Below, in pieces: positions 11,904 through 24,688 of a stretch of 64,000 bases of DNA. Position 1 is the first letter of the stretch. Every line of letters starts with the position of its first letter. This DNA comes from Loripinus fragilis (taxonomy: Eukaryota; Mollusca; Bivalvia; Lucinida; Lucinidae): NCBI GenBank assembly GCA_964019695.1, contig OZ026522.1, positions 16,056,687 through 16,120,686 on the forward strand. Direction: 5' to 3'. The notes below the pieces were generated by a model. The model saw only the letters and a list, made by a program, of their open reading frames with translations. It was not told where the DNA came from and ran no database searches. Position numbers and translations under genes: made by a program.

Positions 11904-13465
11904 CATAGCTCCAGATAAGGCTGCGTATTGCGTATTTACGCTATTTCGTGGACCTGAAAACGCAATTAAATTCATTTCTGTGCGTACAAAAACGCAATAA
12001 AAATCCTTGATACTCAATTCCGAACTTTTTCGTAGCGTATGACGCTTTAGTATTCACTTTGCGCTTGTAGTTTTTCGCATCACAAGCTGTTGTTGGGTAC
12101 AAATTTATACATGGCCTGGCACTGAATCTAGTTAATTAAATTGTAAACCAGTCCAGGAACATTCTTATCGCTGTTTAGCTATACCCAATATTTACAAGAT
12201 TACGACATTCGTCTCGCTTTACAATAACAATGGCGTAACGTGGGCAAAAATGCTCCAGAGAAATTGAATAATATCATATCGTAACTTACTCTAATACCGC
12301 ATTGGTGGTTCGAAGAATCAAAGATGACTTGATAGACACGTTGGATTTTCGAAATAAGTTGCAAATAGCGATCTCAGATATACTAATATTGCCAGTGTGC
12401 TTTCTGAAAGTGAAACCGAAAGTAAACAAAAAAAATCAGGAGAAACAATGCCCGGTTTCATTGCTTATTTGCTTTCAGATGGATACCCAATACAAAAACT
12501 TGAAATACCCAATTTAAAATTTGAAATGCCCAATTAAGCCAAAAAGAGGTGGGTAAATACCCACAGGCCCCCTAGCAGACTCTCAAGAAATTAAAGGTTT
12601 TTATAAAGGCTAATTTAGGCACAATAAAGGTTGTTTCATTTAAATTCTAACAAAAATAAAGAGCAAATTAACATAAAATTTTCTAGTATTTTTATCGGAT
12701 TCTGATCTATAAATCCATGTTATGATACATGATGGTATGAAAGGGGTGCAGTAAAATCCTTAACCAAAAAATTTAAAGCCCATTAATCACAGATCAATAG
12801 GAAATTACTCTTGTTGTTTATTCCCTAGTTGAAAGCCTCACTATAAACTAAAACTAAAGGCTTGTGTTGAGCAGTGTTGGATTGAACAATAAACCACATA
12901 TTTTTCTAATCTGGAAGGGGGGTCAGGTGGTCCTCCCCCGAAAAATTTTGAAAATCAAGAAAGCAGGAGAGGCCATCTCTGGTCATTTTGTAAAGACAAT
13001 TTACCTTCAATAAATGAACAATTTCAGAGGATATTGCTCCCATTTATTGTATGCTCTTTTTTTAAAATATAGAATTTAGAAAGATATGCATATTATCTGT
13101 ATTAGTCTTGGGGTGTAGATAAAACTGTTTAGATTTGACAACATTAGACAATGACATTAGAAAATCAGGACATTATTCAAGTCAATAAATCAAAAAGATG
13201 CTATCCATTAATATTTGTTGGCGCAGTTAATGCAGTTGGTAGCATTTCCAATCTTATGTCTGGAGTTTTGCAGGTTCTTTTCCAGGGTCGGGCACTGACT
13301 TTGCAAAATTAAAAGGTTTATTAATCAAAATAAAGGTTATTAAAGGTTTTTCAGCCAAATTAAAGGTTTTAAAGGATTGCAACCAAATTAAAGGTTTCTA
13401 AAGGTGTTAAAGGTTCCACTAGGGGGCCTGTACCCAATTGCCTCCAATCCTTATCTAGAGCTATG
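11904..13465. mobile_element. Element C1, hAT-like, 6-bp target duplication, interrupted by A2
   Basis: The ends are CATAGCTCCAGATAAGG and the complement of CATAGCTCTAGATAAGG, a 17-bp TIR with one mismatch. ATTAAC flanks both sides (11898-11903 and 13466-13471). Internal phrases such as GCGTATTTACG and AATACCCAATT match C2 at 35273-35841. A2 (12564-13430) is nested in it. It sits in unit three of the D array. Confidence 0.75.
12564..13430. mobile_element. Element A2, hAT-like MITE nested in C1
   Basis: Starts CAGGCCCCCTAGCAGAC, ends CTAGGGGGCCTG, with perfect TACCCA duplications (12558-12563 and 13431-13436). Removing it and one TACCCA restores the ...AAATACCCAATTG found in C2. It is homologous to A1 without the SINE. 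Confidence 0.8.
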
Positions 13466-14516
13466 ATTAACATGTCAATATCAAAGATTTTTGGAAACGA
13501 TGTTTTCTCAAAACATCTGTTTCCAATGGTATCATATACACAAAATACACACAAAATCCCCATATCATCGAACCCCCGTTCAACATTGCTACCCAGTCCG
13601 CTACCTATACCGTTACAGCCTGTGTAAGTCGCTGGGAACCAAATGTCCTTAATGCAAACAACCCTTGTCCTGCTGCTAGACAAAAACAATATTGGTATTT
13701 TATTAGTTTGTTGCGGTTTTCAGCTCTGAAATGTAAACCCAACGGTCAGAAAAACGTTGTTGTGCTTGAAAACTTGATTATTGAAAGCTTACATATGATT
13801 GAAACAGAATTATAAGTTTATTTGTACATCAAACGGAGAGGGTCTCAACGGGGTACCTTGAAAATCAGTGTTTCGTTTGTTAAAATTACGCTTTAATCAG
13901 TTTAATTTAAGAGAAATCAGTGATAAAAAAATTATTTTGTAATGCTGAATGTGCTTACTGGTAAAAATGAGTTTTATGAAGACGCTAATTGGTAAAAATT
14001 TGGGACAAATTCGCAAATCAGTAAACCCCATTGGATGCCTCAAACGAGCGTCAGATTAACAATGCCTTAGCATGAGAAAACCTGCTCTTGTACGACGAAG
14101 AACCGCTTGCAATATCTATGATGCAGCCAGATATTGCAGTTAAAAGCACAATATCTTGCAATCGTTTTTTATCATTATACTTTTCTTTGCTTTTAATCAT
14201 TACGAGACGGACAATAAACGCAGCCCTGTCCTTTTGTCATAAACGTGAAGAAGACACGTTTTCTTGTGGATTGCTAATGTTTTCCCGCCCTTTATGAACC
14301 TGACCGCCACTAAAATAGTTCTAAAAATATAGTGCGCTAGGTATAAGTTTTTATGGACAGAATGATAGCAGTGGCGTTTGAAATTAAGTCAATTGCATGA
14401 AAAGACACTGTCGATAGACAGAAACGAATAATAATAATAAAATAAATACACCTTAACTTTCGTTTCGTTTCGCGCAACAATATCATCATCGAGTAAATTT
14501 ACACAAGTATTAGCTT

Positions 14517-15101
14517 TTCAAAAAAGCTGGCGGTTGTTTAGCCATATTATTGTATGTGTTCTTGCACACTGCATGCTTCCATTTTGAGCTTCTCAAGCAT
14601 ATCCATGTAGATTTGTTCTAGATCTGATTATTTACGTTTGAACTGTATTTTTTTTTTTTTACCATTAAACACATTCTTCCAGCGAGTATGTTGCTTGATC
14701 TTAAGCACCCAGCTTATGCATGGCATGTTATAGTAATGTATCTAGCATGAACGTTATTTGACAACATTTGACAGCCCGTTTTTCTAAAACTGATGCCAGA
14801 AATCAAGGCCTAGTCTTATATACATAATGAAAGACTGAAACCATCAATAGTTGACTAAAAGTCGCGATAATCACTGTGTCTCAACTCGGACCAGGGTCCG
14901 AGGTCTCAACATTTGTTTTCCACAAACATATTGCAGAATCATATACCTCATCATGTTTTGAGGTGTCACTAGATGCTCCAGGAATGGAAAATGAACAATT
15001 GCATGAAAAAAACCTGTCCTTCGGGATTGGCTTTACTGTTGACTTGAAAATTTGGATATCGAAAGTGGATCTATCATACGCATGCGCGGATCCAGAGGGG
15101 T
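14517..15101. other. About 578 bp present in the left copy, absent from the right copy
   Basis: In the right copy, CCATAC joins directly to AAAGCTAATACTTG (about 44721-44735); in the left copy the matching points are about 578 bp apart. The lost segment includes one end of the GATCC-type MITE at 15081-15400, so a deletion in the right copy is likelier than an insertion in the left. Confidence 0.7.
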
Positions 15102-15400
15102 ATGGGGGCCCGGACCACCTGGAAAATCAAAAATTCTATAGGTTTCAATTGAAATTAGCATTTGGACCCCACACCCCCTGGAAAAATTTGGACCCCCCTC
15201 CCCTGAAAAATGATAGACCCCCTCTGGAACCTTAAAAAATTATAGTTTTCCTTAAAATAAATTATTGGACCCCTCTGTAAAATCGTAAAAGGCTGATGCC
15301 TAAGAAAACGTTATCAGAGTGTTTTTTCTCTGTCAGTTGAGCCTGGAGCCCCCTACCCCCCCCCCCCCCCCCATGACAAAAATTCCTGGATCCGCGCATG
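15081..15400. mobile_element. MITE, CATGCGCGGATCCAG family
   Basis: The ends CATGCGCGGATCCAG and CTGGATCCGCGCATG are close inverted repeats, with ATAC close to both ends. The interior has a C-run (15357-15372). The partner in the right copy (from 44422) has lost one end to the 578-bp deletion. Confidence 0.7.
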
Positions 15401-15741
15401 ATACTACCGTAAAGTCAACAATGTTGGATGCACAGGCTCATCTTTGCCTACTAGCGTCTAATGCTCTTCACGTCGTTAAGAAAAAAAGTGAATTTCCGGT
15501 GCGATTTTTCGGTTTTGTGACGGTGTATCGAGGCCTTTTATGCACCCACTGGAAATTTAAAAAAAGGAGTTCTGGCTGTCGCCCGCCATTTGATAAAATT
15601 ATGGGGCATTGATAGTTTGAATTTGTAAAGTAAATTTCCGAGATCCAAAACAATTTATATCACATGTTTGCGAACGTGTACGCGATCGCAATGAGCGAAA
15701 GTGATGAGTTTACAGAAATTGTCTTTTCATGCCAGATAGCT

Positions 15742-16005
15742 CATGGGCGGATCCAGAGGGGGACAGACCCCACCCCTGAAAAATAGGGTTTCTTAGCATA
15801 CTGGTCCGGTTCCCTTTAAAATCACAAAGCTACCAAGCCAGCATTCGATGTTGGGCCATCAGCGGCACGCCAGCGAAACGCCATTTAAATGGTGTTTCGC
15901 TGGTGGGCCAATGATGACCCGCATATAGTGGTGTTTGGATCCTCTCTCCCATCATCAATTAAAAAAAAGTTGTCAAAGTTGGACCCCTTTCTGGATCCGC
16001 GCATG
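15742..16005. mobile_element. MITE, CATGCGCGGATCCAG family, with central hairpin
   Basis: The ends are CATGGGCGGATCCAG and CTGGATCCGCGCATG, with AGCT next to both ends. A strong central hairpin lies near 15870-15905 (CAGCGAAAC and complement around CCATTTAAATGG). The counterpart is 43816-44080. Confidence 0.65.
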
Positions 16006-18327
16006 CAGCTGAGCAATTATGTTTTATGTTATGCGCCAATGCACCACGTGCTACCCAACTCTTAAAACAGCACGTGGCATGAAAGCGGCGGATTTGATCT
16101 TCATGTCTGCGGCTATTATTATTAGCAGACAGGTTTGACCCAGACCAGGCCCGACAAAATGTTTAATTTTTGTATTCATAACAAAGGCGCTGATAAGAAT
16201 GTGCGGTACCCAGGCTGATCTGCGACTTTGTTGGTCTCATACAACAAAGTCGGGGTAAAACATCTACAGACGTGTGGTAAGGATTTTTGCAAATTCTGAT
16301 ATGTATGTCACCGCGGATGATCTCAAGGTCTTTTGCTGTTTTCATTAAGATGGATGTTATAAAGACCTTCCAATTTTCTGTAAAAAAACTAAATGGAAGG
16401 AAAATCCATCCATATTGGAAGACTTTTCCTTCCTAAAAAGACACACGGTCTGACTGTTCATGAAAACTAATATATTGAAAGTCGGGATACATACATCAAT
16501 AGATGCGTGGTGGTTAAAATAAAGCGAATTCTTCCTGTTTTCAAATTCACAGCCACCTAGTGGGGCTATTATCCTAAATTAATGAACGTACCTTCATCTA
16601 CATTCCTTCTGTGCTCGCAGTTAAGCCTGAAGGCGCTGACGATTTTCCGCAGATGCACAGGCTCGTTTGAGCCTTCGCTGCTCGCATATGCGATAGGTAC
16701 CATAATCTCATGAACTGGCTTATTTCATGGAAATGCCATTCATCAAGACCTAGAATCATGATACAATCAAATTATGCTCGGTTTGTGCGTCTGTGCGTAC
16801 ACTATATCGGTAATCATGAACTCTCAGGACCTACCGTATGTCGTTTCATGAGGACAGCAAGACACGCCACGATCGGCTAAACAATTTGTTAAAATGTTCC
16901 ATTTGTTTGAACCTAGGAAAAGCCGTTATTACTACATTTATTGAGTTATTTACGCTTAGAAAACCGAAATTGATATTCAACTAATTTGATTTGGTCTGAG
17001 CATGCTGAGTCTTCATCCACTTCAAACTTTATGTTAGTGAGCAGCGGGACCCTGATGAGATTGCGCAAACGCACATGCTTTCCTGGGCCTTGTCATAAGT
17101 ACCAGCAGGCTATTTACGAAATATTCTGGTACCAGTTTATGTGAGGCACCGCGCAAGTTGATTTCGTGTCGGGTCCGAGCTGCACAAGTATAAAAATGCT
17201 TTCCGGGTCGCACGCGGCTTGGGTGTCCGATTATAAAAGATATATGACACATAAGTAAAATGTAACTTTCCATTATTCTAAGGACACTTTTTGTAATGAC
17301 CGTACAGAATATATCTCCGACGCATCGGCGATATAGGGCGTGTAAATTAGCATTCGCTCGATTTTCAGAAAACAAATTTTAATGTTATTAACATGCGACG
17401 TCAATGCTGGATTTACGTTAGCGACCGAAGTCGTTAGATTGACAGACGAAAAGGTCTGTTTGGTGTAAGCACGCGAAAGTTAACAGGAACATATCGTAGA
17501 CAGCCACGCTGATTAAATACAAGCACCAATGAAGAAAAAATACGTTGTGTACGAACTAATAGAATTGCATATAAAAAAAATGACTAGTGTACGAACTAAT
17601 ACATGACATTTAACGAACTATTCGAGTGTACGAACTAATACAAGATTTACCGTATTATAAAATCCAACTAACTAGGATTCCTTGGGATAATATATTAAGA
17701 TAGATTCCCAGCAAGGATGAAATAGAAAATGACTTGGTGACTAGCCTTGACAGGGACTCTTATGTTTGTTCTTTGATGTGCTGATGGTACTATAACAAGC
17801 AGAAATAGGGTCTCTTATTCCATTCGTTCTGATTTGTTCTATGTATTTTATACAGGGTCTTACACAAGTTATCATTTCATAACAAGGTGGTAGAGTGGGG
17901 CATTTTATTTTCTGCTGAAGGTTTCTGAGAGATGGTTCCTTTATTGTTGGCAGGATTAAATTTACTTGTCAAACTTTGTTGAGGGATGGGGGCCAGGAAT
18001 TATATTCTTTTCTTTGCCTTCCTCTGTGGGAGGAGTCTGACTAGACTGAATAATGTTGACCAAATACTTAAAGCTTAAGTCAATCAGATTAGTCAGGCTC
18101 AGCCTTAGGTTAGTTTAAAAAATGATTTGAAATGGGCACAAATGGAAGATTCTCTCATCATATGAACTCTATTGCGAAATTAACACCTCCAAAGCTGGTT
18201 TATTTCAAAGAAAATTTACATTGTTATTAACATAACTTCTTTGTATCAAAATTGTGCAACCTGTGGCCATAACATTATTTTTTCATTTGATGTTACTGTT
18301 ATTCAGTGGAATATATCATGTCAAAAA
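16006..18327. other. No gene recognised inside the left 8-kb element
   Basis: The longest frame here is 113 codons on the minus strand at 17034-17375, and it has a counterpart at 42416-42757. Six residues differ between the two, including unlike pairs such as Y/C, G/R and R/H, and no family is recognised. Repeated words ACGAACTAAT(A/T) lie around 17544-17642. I see no RNA gene. Confidence 0.5.
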
Positions 18328-18520
18328 GGGAGCGCAGAGGCTCAGTGGTAGATTGCTTGACTCGAGACTGAGGGTTCAAGATTCACCGGCGTCACTGTGT
18401 CGTGGTCCTTGAGCAAGACGCATTTATCCTAGCTTAGTGCTGGTTCAACCAAGGAAGACCCGTCCCTGTTTAACTGAAATATTGTTGATGGGACGTAAAG
18501 AATCAAATCAAACAAACAAA
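18328..18520 (+). repeat. SINE-1 copy
   Basis: GGGAGCGCAGAGGCTCAGTG head, CTTGAGCAAGAC core and GACGTAAAGAATCAAATC tail. The same SINE is at the mirrored place in the right copy (41270-41462), so it was present before the 8-kb unit was copied. Confidence 0.85.
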
Positions 18521-19865
18521 TAATGTCAAAAAATAATGTCATAGCCAGAAGTTAAATAACTCTTTGGTGACAAGAAACACAATTGGAATAAAAGTAAGTA
18601 AGGGTGCAAAGATCAGGAATCAATACAATCAAGTACCACACCTGACCCAGGATACCAATGGGAGAGTGACAAACTCACAGTAAGACACCACAAACGAGAG
18701 CCAAGAGGTCAGTCCTTTCCCAGCAGGTGACCGCAAAGCACATATAAACAGATGCACACAAAGACATGGCAAACACAAGACAGAACAAAAAAACAAAAGA
18801 TCCACAAAAGAAGTACCGCCTTGGAACGGTCAGTAAAATATTTTACTGGAGGGCTTAAGCCGGTTTAACGGCGCCAACCTCACCCTTAATTCACATGTGG
18901 ATCAAGACATATAGATATTTTGGTTTGCATGAACGACCCCTAACTTATCAATGCATCATCTCCTAAAACATATAAATCAATATATAACAAGGAGATAAAG
19001 CAAAGATAAGGACTCAACAGTAAATAAAACTGAATACTGGAGCAAAAGAAATCCAACAGGTAAACCCCAGTGGGCCCGACAAACAGCCAAAGTATCAGGC
19101 CCCTATCATCTCATCAATAGATAAGTCTTTAAGTCGGAACCATCATAGAGTCTCTTTGACTCTAGACACTCTTAAACACTCTTTGAAGAAAAGCATTAAT
19201 TTTTTTTTTTAATTTCTCATGAAATGATCACTTCTGTAAGAGCTTCTATGTATGACATGATGTTATCTACTGAATAACAGTAATGTCATATGATAGTTAA
19301 ATTTATGTATAGATTGTATGAATGTTTCTAGTCATTTCATATAGGTCTGAATAATGTATAGTCAATGTGTCTTTGCATATAGTTCTGAAGTAGATAATTG
19401 CACCCATCAAGCGTCACATCATTGTGTCCTAAGATAACCATTGGTAGCACATGGATTAGATTTTTACTCAGCAAAGTGTATGTTCATTATAGATAAGTAT
19501 ATTTTGCATATGCCAAGTAAAGGAAATGTGTGAAAATGCTTTATTCACATTTGCACAAACTTGATATTAAACTCTATGCAATAATCTTTTGTGCAAGATC
19601 TACTTTGTATAACATGATGTTATCTACTGAATAACAGTACTGCCATACGATAGTTGAGTTTATGTATAGATTGTATACATGTTTCTAGTCATTGTATGTA
19701 GGTCTGAGGTAACGCATGTATTGTCATTGTGTCATTGCATATAGTTTTGGAGTCCAGAATAATTTCACCCACGTAGAGTCACAGCCTTGTGTCCTAAAAT
19801 AAACATTGGTAGCACAATGAGTTAATTTTTTTACAAAGTGCATGTTTGTTAAAGATATGTATATG
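18521..19865. other. No gene; internal repeats
   Basis: Two related stretches, about 19230-19560 and 19590-19860, share GTTATCTACTGAATAACAGT, GTTTCTAGTCATT and GGTAGCACA, so this is a roughly 350-bp tandem duplication. Segment 18620-18900 and an inverted relative at 21630-21990 share AAGGCGGT and TTAAGCC phrases. The same arrangement is mirrored in the right copy. Confidence 0.55.
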
Positions 19866-20058
19866 CAGTGGCTCAGTGGTAGAGTGCTTGACTCGAGATG
19901 AAGGGGCCCAGACTCGAGCCACAACAGCGTCACTGCACTGTGTCCTTGCGCAAGACACATTTATCCTAACTTAGTACTGGTTTCAACCCAGGAAGACCTG
20001 TCCCTTTATAACTGAAAGATTGTTGATGGGACGTAAAGAATCAAATCAAACAAAAAAC
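19866..20058 (+). repeat. SINE-1 copy
   Basis: GCAGTGGCTCAGTGGTAGAG head and GACGTAAAGAATCAAATC tail in family order. The mirrored copy is at 39735-39928. Confidence 0.85.
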
Positions 20059-22224
20059 CAAACAGTATGTTTTGTAGAAGCATGTGAAAATGCTTTATTT
20101 GCTTTTTGACAAACTCCATTTTATGTTTGATCTTTAAAAAGTCTAAATAGTCGCTGAAACCAGATATTATATTGTTTAAAAATTTTGTCAACAAATTGCT
20201 TGCAAATTTACAATTTGCTGTTGCTTGTACCTTTGCTATTTGAGCACACTCTGTGCCATTATGAACAAAACTCAACCTGGTGGTTGTAAGAATATTACAA
20301 ATTACAAATGCTGATTTGGGTATAATTCAAGGAATTAGGTGACATGAGATTTCCTGTGACCGGCAAAGGTTCGGGTCAAGTCTGATCAGAGCCTTTGTGC
20401 TAGTAGCCAATACCACAACTGGTCCTGACAGCAAACTCCATTTAACTCTCCATTTAACTGCTATTCATTTTGTAGCAAAGTTGCATATTTAGAATAGGAG
20501 CTTAAAATTGGATCAAGTGTGATGTTTTTCAATTATCATCGATTATTACCAAAAACACTATCAAACGAAGTTTTTGATTGATCATCGATTATAATTGGTG
20601 ATTATAATTGATCATCGATGCAACGCTTAAGTTTACACTTGTCAAAATGCCACATTTTTGGAAATCACATGTCATGGCTCTTTTTTTGCTCTTTTTTATT
20701 TTTAAGTGCTTTTTTTACTTTTTATTGTCAACGTTCTTAATGAAACCTAAGTTTACCATCTATAAATCTTCTTTTTATATCTATACTATATGCTAGATAT
20801 ACACAGTTAATATTGCCAAAGAGCTACATGCATCAGGGGGGTGCTATTTCGGCCTACATATGGGCTAAAAAATGCTTTTCACCATTTTGTTCTTATTGGT
20901 TTATTAGAACAATATACCAAGTTTAAAAGTAAAACTTTTAAATTGACGTTTATCTTTGCTATGGTTACCAAAAACGGACATCAAAATGGGTTAAAAAATG
21001 GAAAAGCGAACATTTTGGAACAAATTTGAGACATTTGACAGAGAAATTAACGTAAACTCAAACAAGATATTTTACCAGGTGATAAAAATTATCAGAACAC
21101 ATAACATATTAAAAGCTTTTTAGGTATGTAGCTATGCTGATATCTAATAATCCCTGACAAAGTTGGAGGGATATAGTTTTGGCGTCGTCCGTCCGTTGCA
21201 TTTTTGTCCATCCACATCTCAGAACTACTGGTCAGATTTGATATATATTTGGTACACAATAAGTATCAAGTACTCTGATATCCTATAAGTTTCGTCAAAA
21301 TCGACCCTTAAAACTTTAGTTATTGCCCTTGTTGGAATTTTTAGGCAATTATAATGCAAGTCTATGTTAGCAAAATCTTAACGGGTTGCTCCACTGAACA
21401 AAATGTTATCAAGAGCTAGGCAAAAGGAAATGGCTATAAACCACCTTTCCTTAACCATTGTTTCCTGCTTGCAATAATTCATCGCATTACCCTCAAAATA
21501 GGGCAACAATGAACCGAATGGAAAATCTAAAAAGATATCTAAACTTCTTAACCAGTAATCCAAACTCTTAAAATAATTTCAGTGATGTATTCGGCATAAT
21601 GCCCTCTGCTAAATATGGGCAAAAGGTTTGGTACCAGTAAAATGCATTTAAGCCCCCCGGTGGCTTAGGCTGCTGTCCGTTCTAAGGCGGTGGTTCTGTT
21701 GTTGTTGACTTTTTGTTTATTGTTACTCCCATTGTGGGAGTCTGTAATTGTTCTATGTTTTGTTGTACGTTACTTTATGTCCATTCTAGTTTTATAATCA
21801 TCTTGGTGGGGAAGAGAGAGAGAGAGCTGGTTGCTTTGCTTAATTTGTCTTCCTGGTGTCTTGTGATGGTTGAGCAGCTCTTCCTCCCGGTACCACGGGG
21901 TTGTCTGCGGTTTGTGATTGTGGTATTTCCTGATCATACTCACTTACTATTTTTGATCCCACATAACAAAATGGCCACCAGAGCTTAAAAGTGAAATAGG
22001 GTTTAAAGACATACCAGCCCATGTTTGAAATGATAAGATTGATATTTTGTCGCATGCCCCTTCAAAATTCTGTTATGCTAAAACTAAAAACTAAAAATAG
22101 AAATCATATCAAACTTTTCCTTCATCATTGGTCAGAAAAATATACAATATACAAATTCAAATATTCCTAAAATATCATCTACAAAAATGCACTCTGCTTA
22201 GCCTACAAGAACTAAAATCACAAG
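20059..22224. other. No gene; hairpin-rich interior of the left element
   Basis: Holds a self-complementary stretch at about 20535-20620 (ATCATCGATTATAATTG units) and a GAGAGAGAGAGA run (21815-21826). Minus-strand frames of 61-89 codons are kept in the mirrored copy simply because the DNA is nearly identical. No domain is recognised. Confidence 0.5.
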
Positions 22225-22259
22225 ACATCGTTTCCATCAGTACTCTCAGTGCTTTGATT

Positions 22260-22420
22260 ATACCAAACTTTGTGTGTGTTCTCAGAAATAAAAGATAGAA
22301 AACATATTGAGCAGAATTTTCATTCTGTTGCCACGGTCATGCCCTGGGGCGTGACTTGTGGGTGCTGGGGGGAGTCAAAAACTTTAGCTTGGGGATTTGC
22401 AATGGCCCCCCATCAATTGC
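22260..22420 (+). repeat. Repeat D fragment continuing the split unit
   Basis: ACCAAACTTTGTGTGTGTTC, CTGTTGCCACGGTCATGCCC and GGGTGCTGGGG continue exactly where the fragment at 13466-13487 stops, in D-unit order. This shows that the 8.8 kb between them was inserted. Confidence 0.8.
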
Positions 22421-22845
22421 GTGCTCTAGTTTTCAATTGTGCTCGCTACACTGTGGTCAAACTACTACAGCAATTTGGGATTTGTCACTAGTAAAATTAC
22501 CTTCAAATAAAGAAATTGAACTTGATGAGAAAGTTAACTTAACACAGAATAAGTGACGAAACCCAAATTGCCGTAGTGTTATGACCACAGTGTGCATAAT
22601 GCACACAATAAATGGTTAAAATCTATTGGCATACAGTTCAAAAATTAATATGTTTCCAAACAAATTAAGTTGTTGAGTATAAGTATCCATCATGAGCTTG
22701 ATTGTGGGATAGAGAAAACAGTGCTGAGGATCACTGATTGGCATTACAAGGCTTGCCGAGTGATGACAATCGGTGATCGCAAGGGACAGATTTTTCTATC
22801 CCACCCTCACGCTCATGATGGATACGTTTTCTTGCTCACCATTAA

Positions 22846-23355
22846 AGGGGACAGCAACCCTAATGATAAGTATTTTTTTATCAGAAAGAACCTGATGAAC
22901 CATGAATTTTGATACAAGTATCATCAAAATCGGTTGGAAAATGGGCAAGTCACGGGCATTTAAAGAATTCAATATGGCCGACATTTAGCGGCCATTTGAA
23001 TATTTAATTAGTTTTCAGAATTTTTTCAACTGCTGAATTTTTAGTTATCACTACTGTCACATCATCTGTGTTTCAGCAGATATGCAGCTTTATACATAAG
23101 GAATATGTTTCATTAAAGATTAATGCAAATAATCCATTGGTTTGTCTTTTATTTTGATAATGCATATTTAATTAGGCTGAGTGACGTCACTAAAGCCTAC
23201 AATATGGCTGCTTCCATTACAGTCCATTCGCAAATATTCAAACGCCCACAACTTCCACATTTTTCAACCGATTTAAATGAAACTGGTATCAAAATTCATG
23301 GTTTATTAAGATCTTTCATATAAATTTATAGTAATCATCAGGGTTGCCGTCCCCT
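22846..23355. mobile_element. MITE with TTAA target duplication
   Basis: AGGGGACAGCAACCCTAATG at the left and the complement of AGGGGACGGCAACCCTGATG at the right form the TIRs. TTAA stands outside both (22842-22845 and 23356-23359). TTAA targets fit piggyBac- or Kolobok-type elements. There is no coding sequence. Confidence 0.75.
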
Positions 23356-24109
23356 TTAACTCATTTTATATCACAAAGATATGAAGTAGCTTCCAGAAAA
23401 TCCAGAATTCCCTGAGATATGTGACATGGTGAGGTCATTTTAACATTACAATGACATTACATATTGATGTGCGGCCAGCGCGCGGACGACGTGCAGGTAT
23501 TCATTGTTTATCTTTCCCTAAGGCTGGTATGAGTGTGTGAGATAGAATTATCTCATGGGTAAAAACAACGGATATCCCGATCTGGTGTGCAAGAAAAAAA
23601 ATAAATCTTTCTACCATTTAAATAATACAAAACATCTGATTTATCGTATTGTACATACTACATGCTTTGCCGGGAAAAAAATGAAATTCTCTGACTCAGT
23701 TCACCGAACCAGCCAGTTTGCATCCTCTAACCAGCGTGTGCACTCTGCACTTCAACAAGGCTGCGCAAATGCAATGAGGAACATTGGAAGTGTTCTCATT
23801 GCTAGCCTAACAGTAAGATGAAAAGCATGCATTTTGCACAGACACTTTTTTGTCAAAAAGCCGAAATAATGAAGTACAGATTCATTAGTCATAGCCTAGA
23901 CTATTTCTCATGACAGTTATGATGATAGTAGGATACCAGGTTAGCAGATAAACTGATTCATGCTTATTCTGTTAGTACTGCAAGGTTATAGGCAGACAAA
24001 AGATGAGCCATGACATGTGACTTCCAACAATGTAGCATATTAACCAGTGTTACAGAATCAGACGAGCCTGTGCAGCCTCCTTTTAAGTTTATAAACTCAA
24101 AATGATGTT
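23356..24109. other. No gene recognised
   Basis: A slightly GC-richer patch near 23465-23500 (GCGGCCAGCGCGCGGACGAC) and an 88-codon frame at 23555-23821 without recognisable domain. Nothing further is supported. Confidence 0.5.
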
Positions 24110-24450
24110 CGGATACCGGGTCGTGTAGCGCAGTGGGTAACATGTCTAGCTACAGATTTGTGTCTTACTGCAAATCCAGGGGTCTCGAGTTTGATCCCGG
24201 CCTGATCCCATACTTTCGTGGAGATTGATCATGAAATAGTTTTTACGGTCATTTTCCTCCCTTACGCTGAAACATTCAAGAAGGGTTGTTATCAGTTACA
24301 AGCGAAAGTATGTGCACTAAGTTCTGGTTTACCGCTTGTACAAGCTTGCCCAGGAAAAAATTGTGGTTAGGTGAACTGACCATCCAGCGGCGCCATGACC
24401 TTAGCTGTTGACTTGGGACGTAAAGCAACACAACAAACAAACAAACAAAC
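24110..24450 (+). repeat. Second SINE family (SINE-2), full copy
   Basis: A tRNA-like head (GTCGTGTAGCGCAGTGGGTA, later GAGTTTGATCCCGG as B box), a body with GAGATTGATCATGAAATA and CTTGCCCAGG, and a tail GGGACGTAAAGCAACACAAC with (AAAC)n. A perfect 11-bp duplication, AAAATGATGTT, flanks it (24099-24109 and 24451-24461), so it was inserted by target-primed reverse transcription. A multiply interrupted copy is at about 33170-34165. Confidence 0.85.
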
Positions 24451-24582
24451 AAAATGATGTTTGTTTGTCTTAGAATATTCAAGCGACTATCAACAATTTT
24501 TGATTCTAAGCATCCCAGTCCACAATTTTTTTCATTAATGTCAAGACAGGGTCTTCCAAGATATATAGGCATTAAATTTGCT

Positions 24583-24688
24583 CAAGGACACATTACACAG
24601 TGACTCTGCCAGCGATGAGAACCAAAATAGCAATCCTTCGATTCCCAGTCTAACACTCTAGCTACCAACTGAGCCACTGCACTCCATC
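24583..24688 (-). repeat. SINE-1 head fragment
   Basis: Contains GCTCAAGGACAC and ACCAACTGAGCCACTGCACTCC, the complement of the family's core and A box; the tail half is missing. Confidence 0.65.

Larger units (their letters stand above)
13488..22259 (-). mobile_element. Left copy of the 8-kb inverted element (Helentron-like?)
   Basis: The reverse complement matches 37540-45756 along its whole length. Matching positions sum to 59791-59822 over most of the arm and to 59244 beyond a 578-bp length difference. Outer terminus: a hairpin at 13493-13524 (GGAAACGATGTTTT and complement, 3-base loop). Inner terminus: ACATCGTTTCC at 22225-22235, 22-24 bases inside the end. The sequences just outside (...CAAAGATTTTT and ATACCAAACTTTGTG) are adjacent in intact D repeats, so this is an insertion in an A/T run without obvious duplication. 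No frame longer than about 113 codons exists. An offset inverted motif, a terminal hairpin and no target duplication fit Helentron/Helitron2 derivatives. The class is inferred; its mobility is well supported. Confidence 0.7.

Noticed and set aside
17034..17375. 113-codon frame conserved in the inverted copy (42416-42757)
   Set aside because: Conservation is explained by near-identity of the whole DNA. Replacements include unlike residues, and no domain is recognised.
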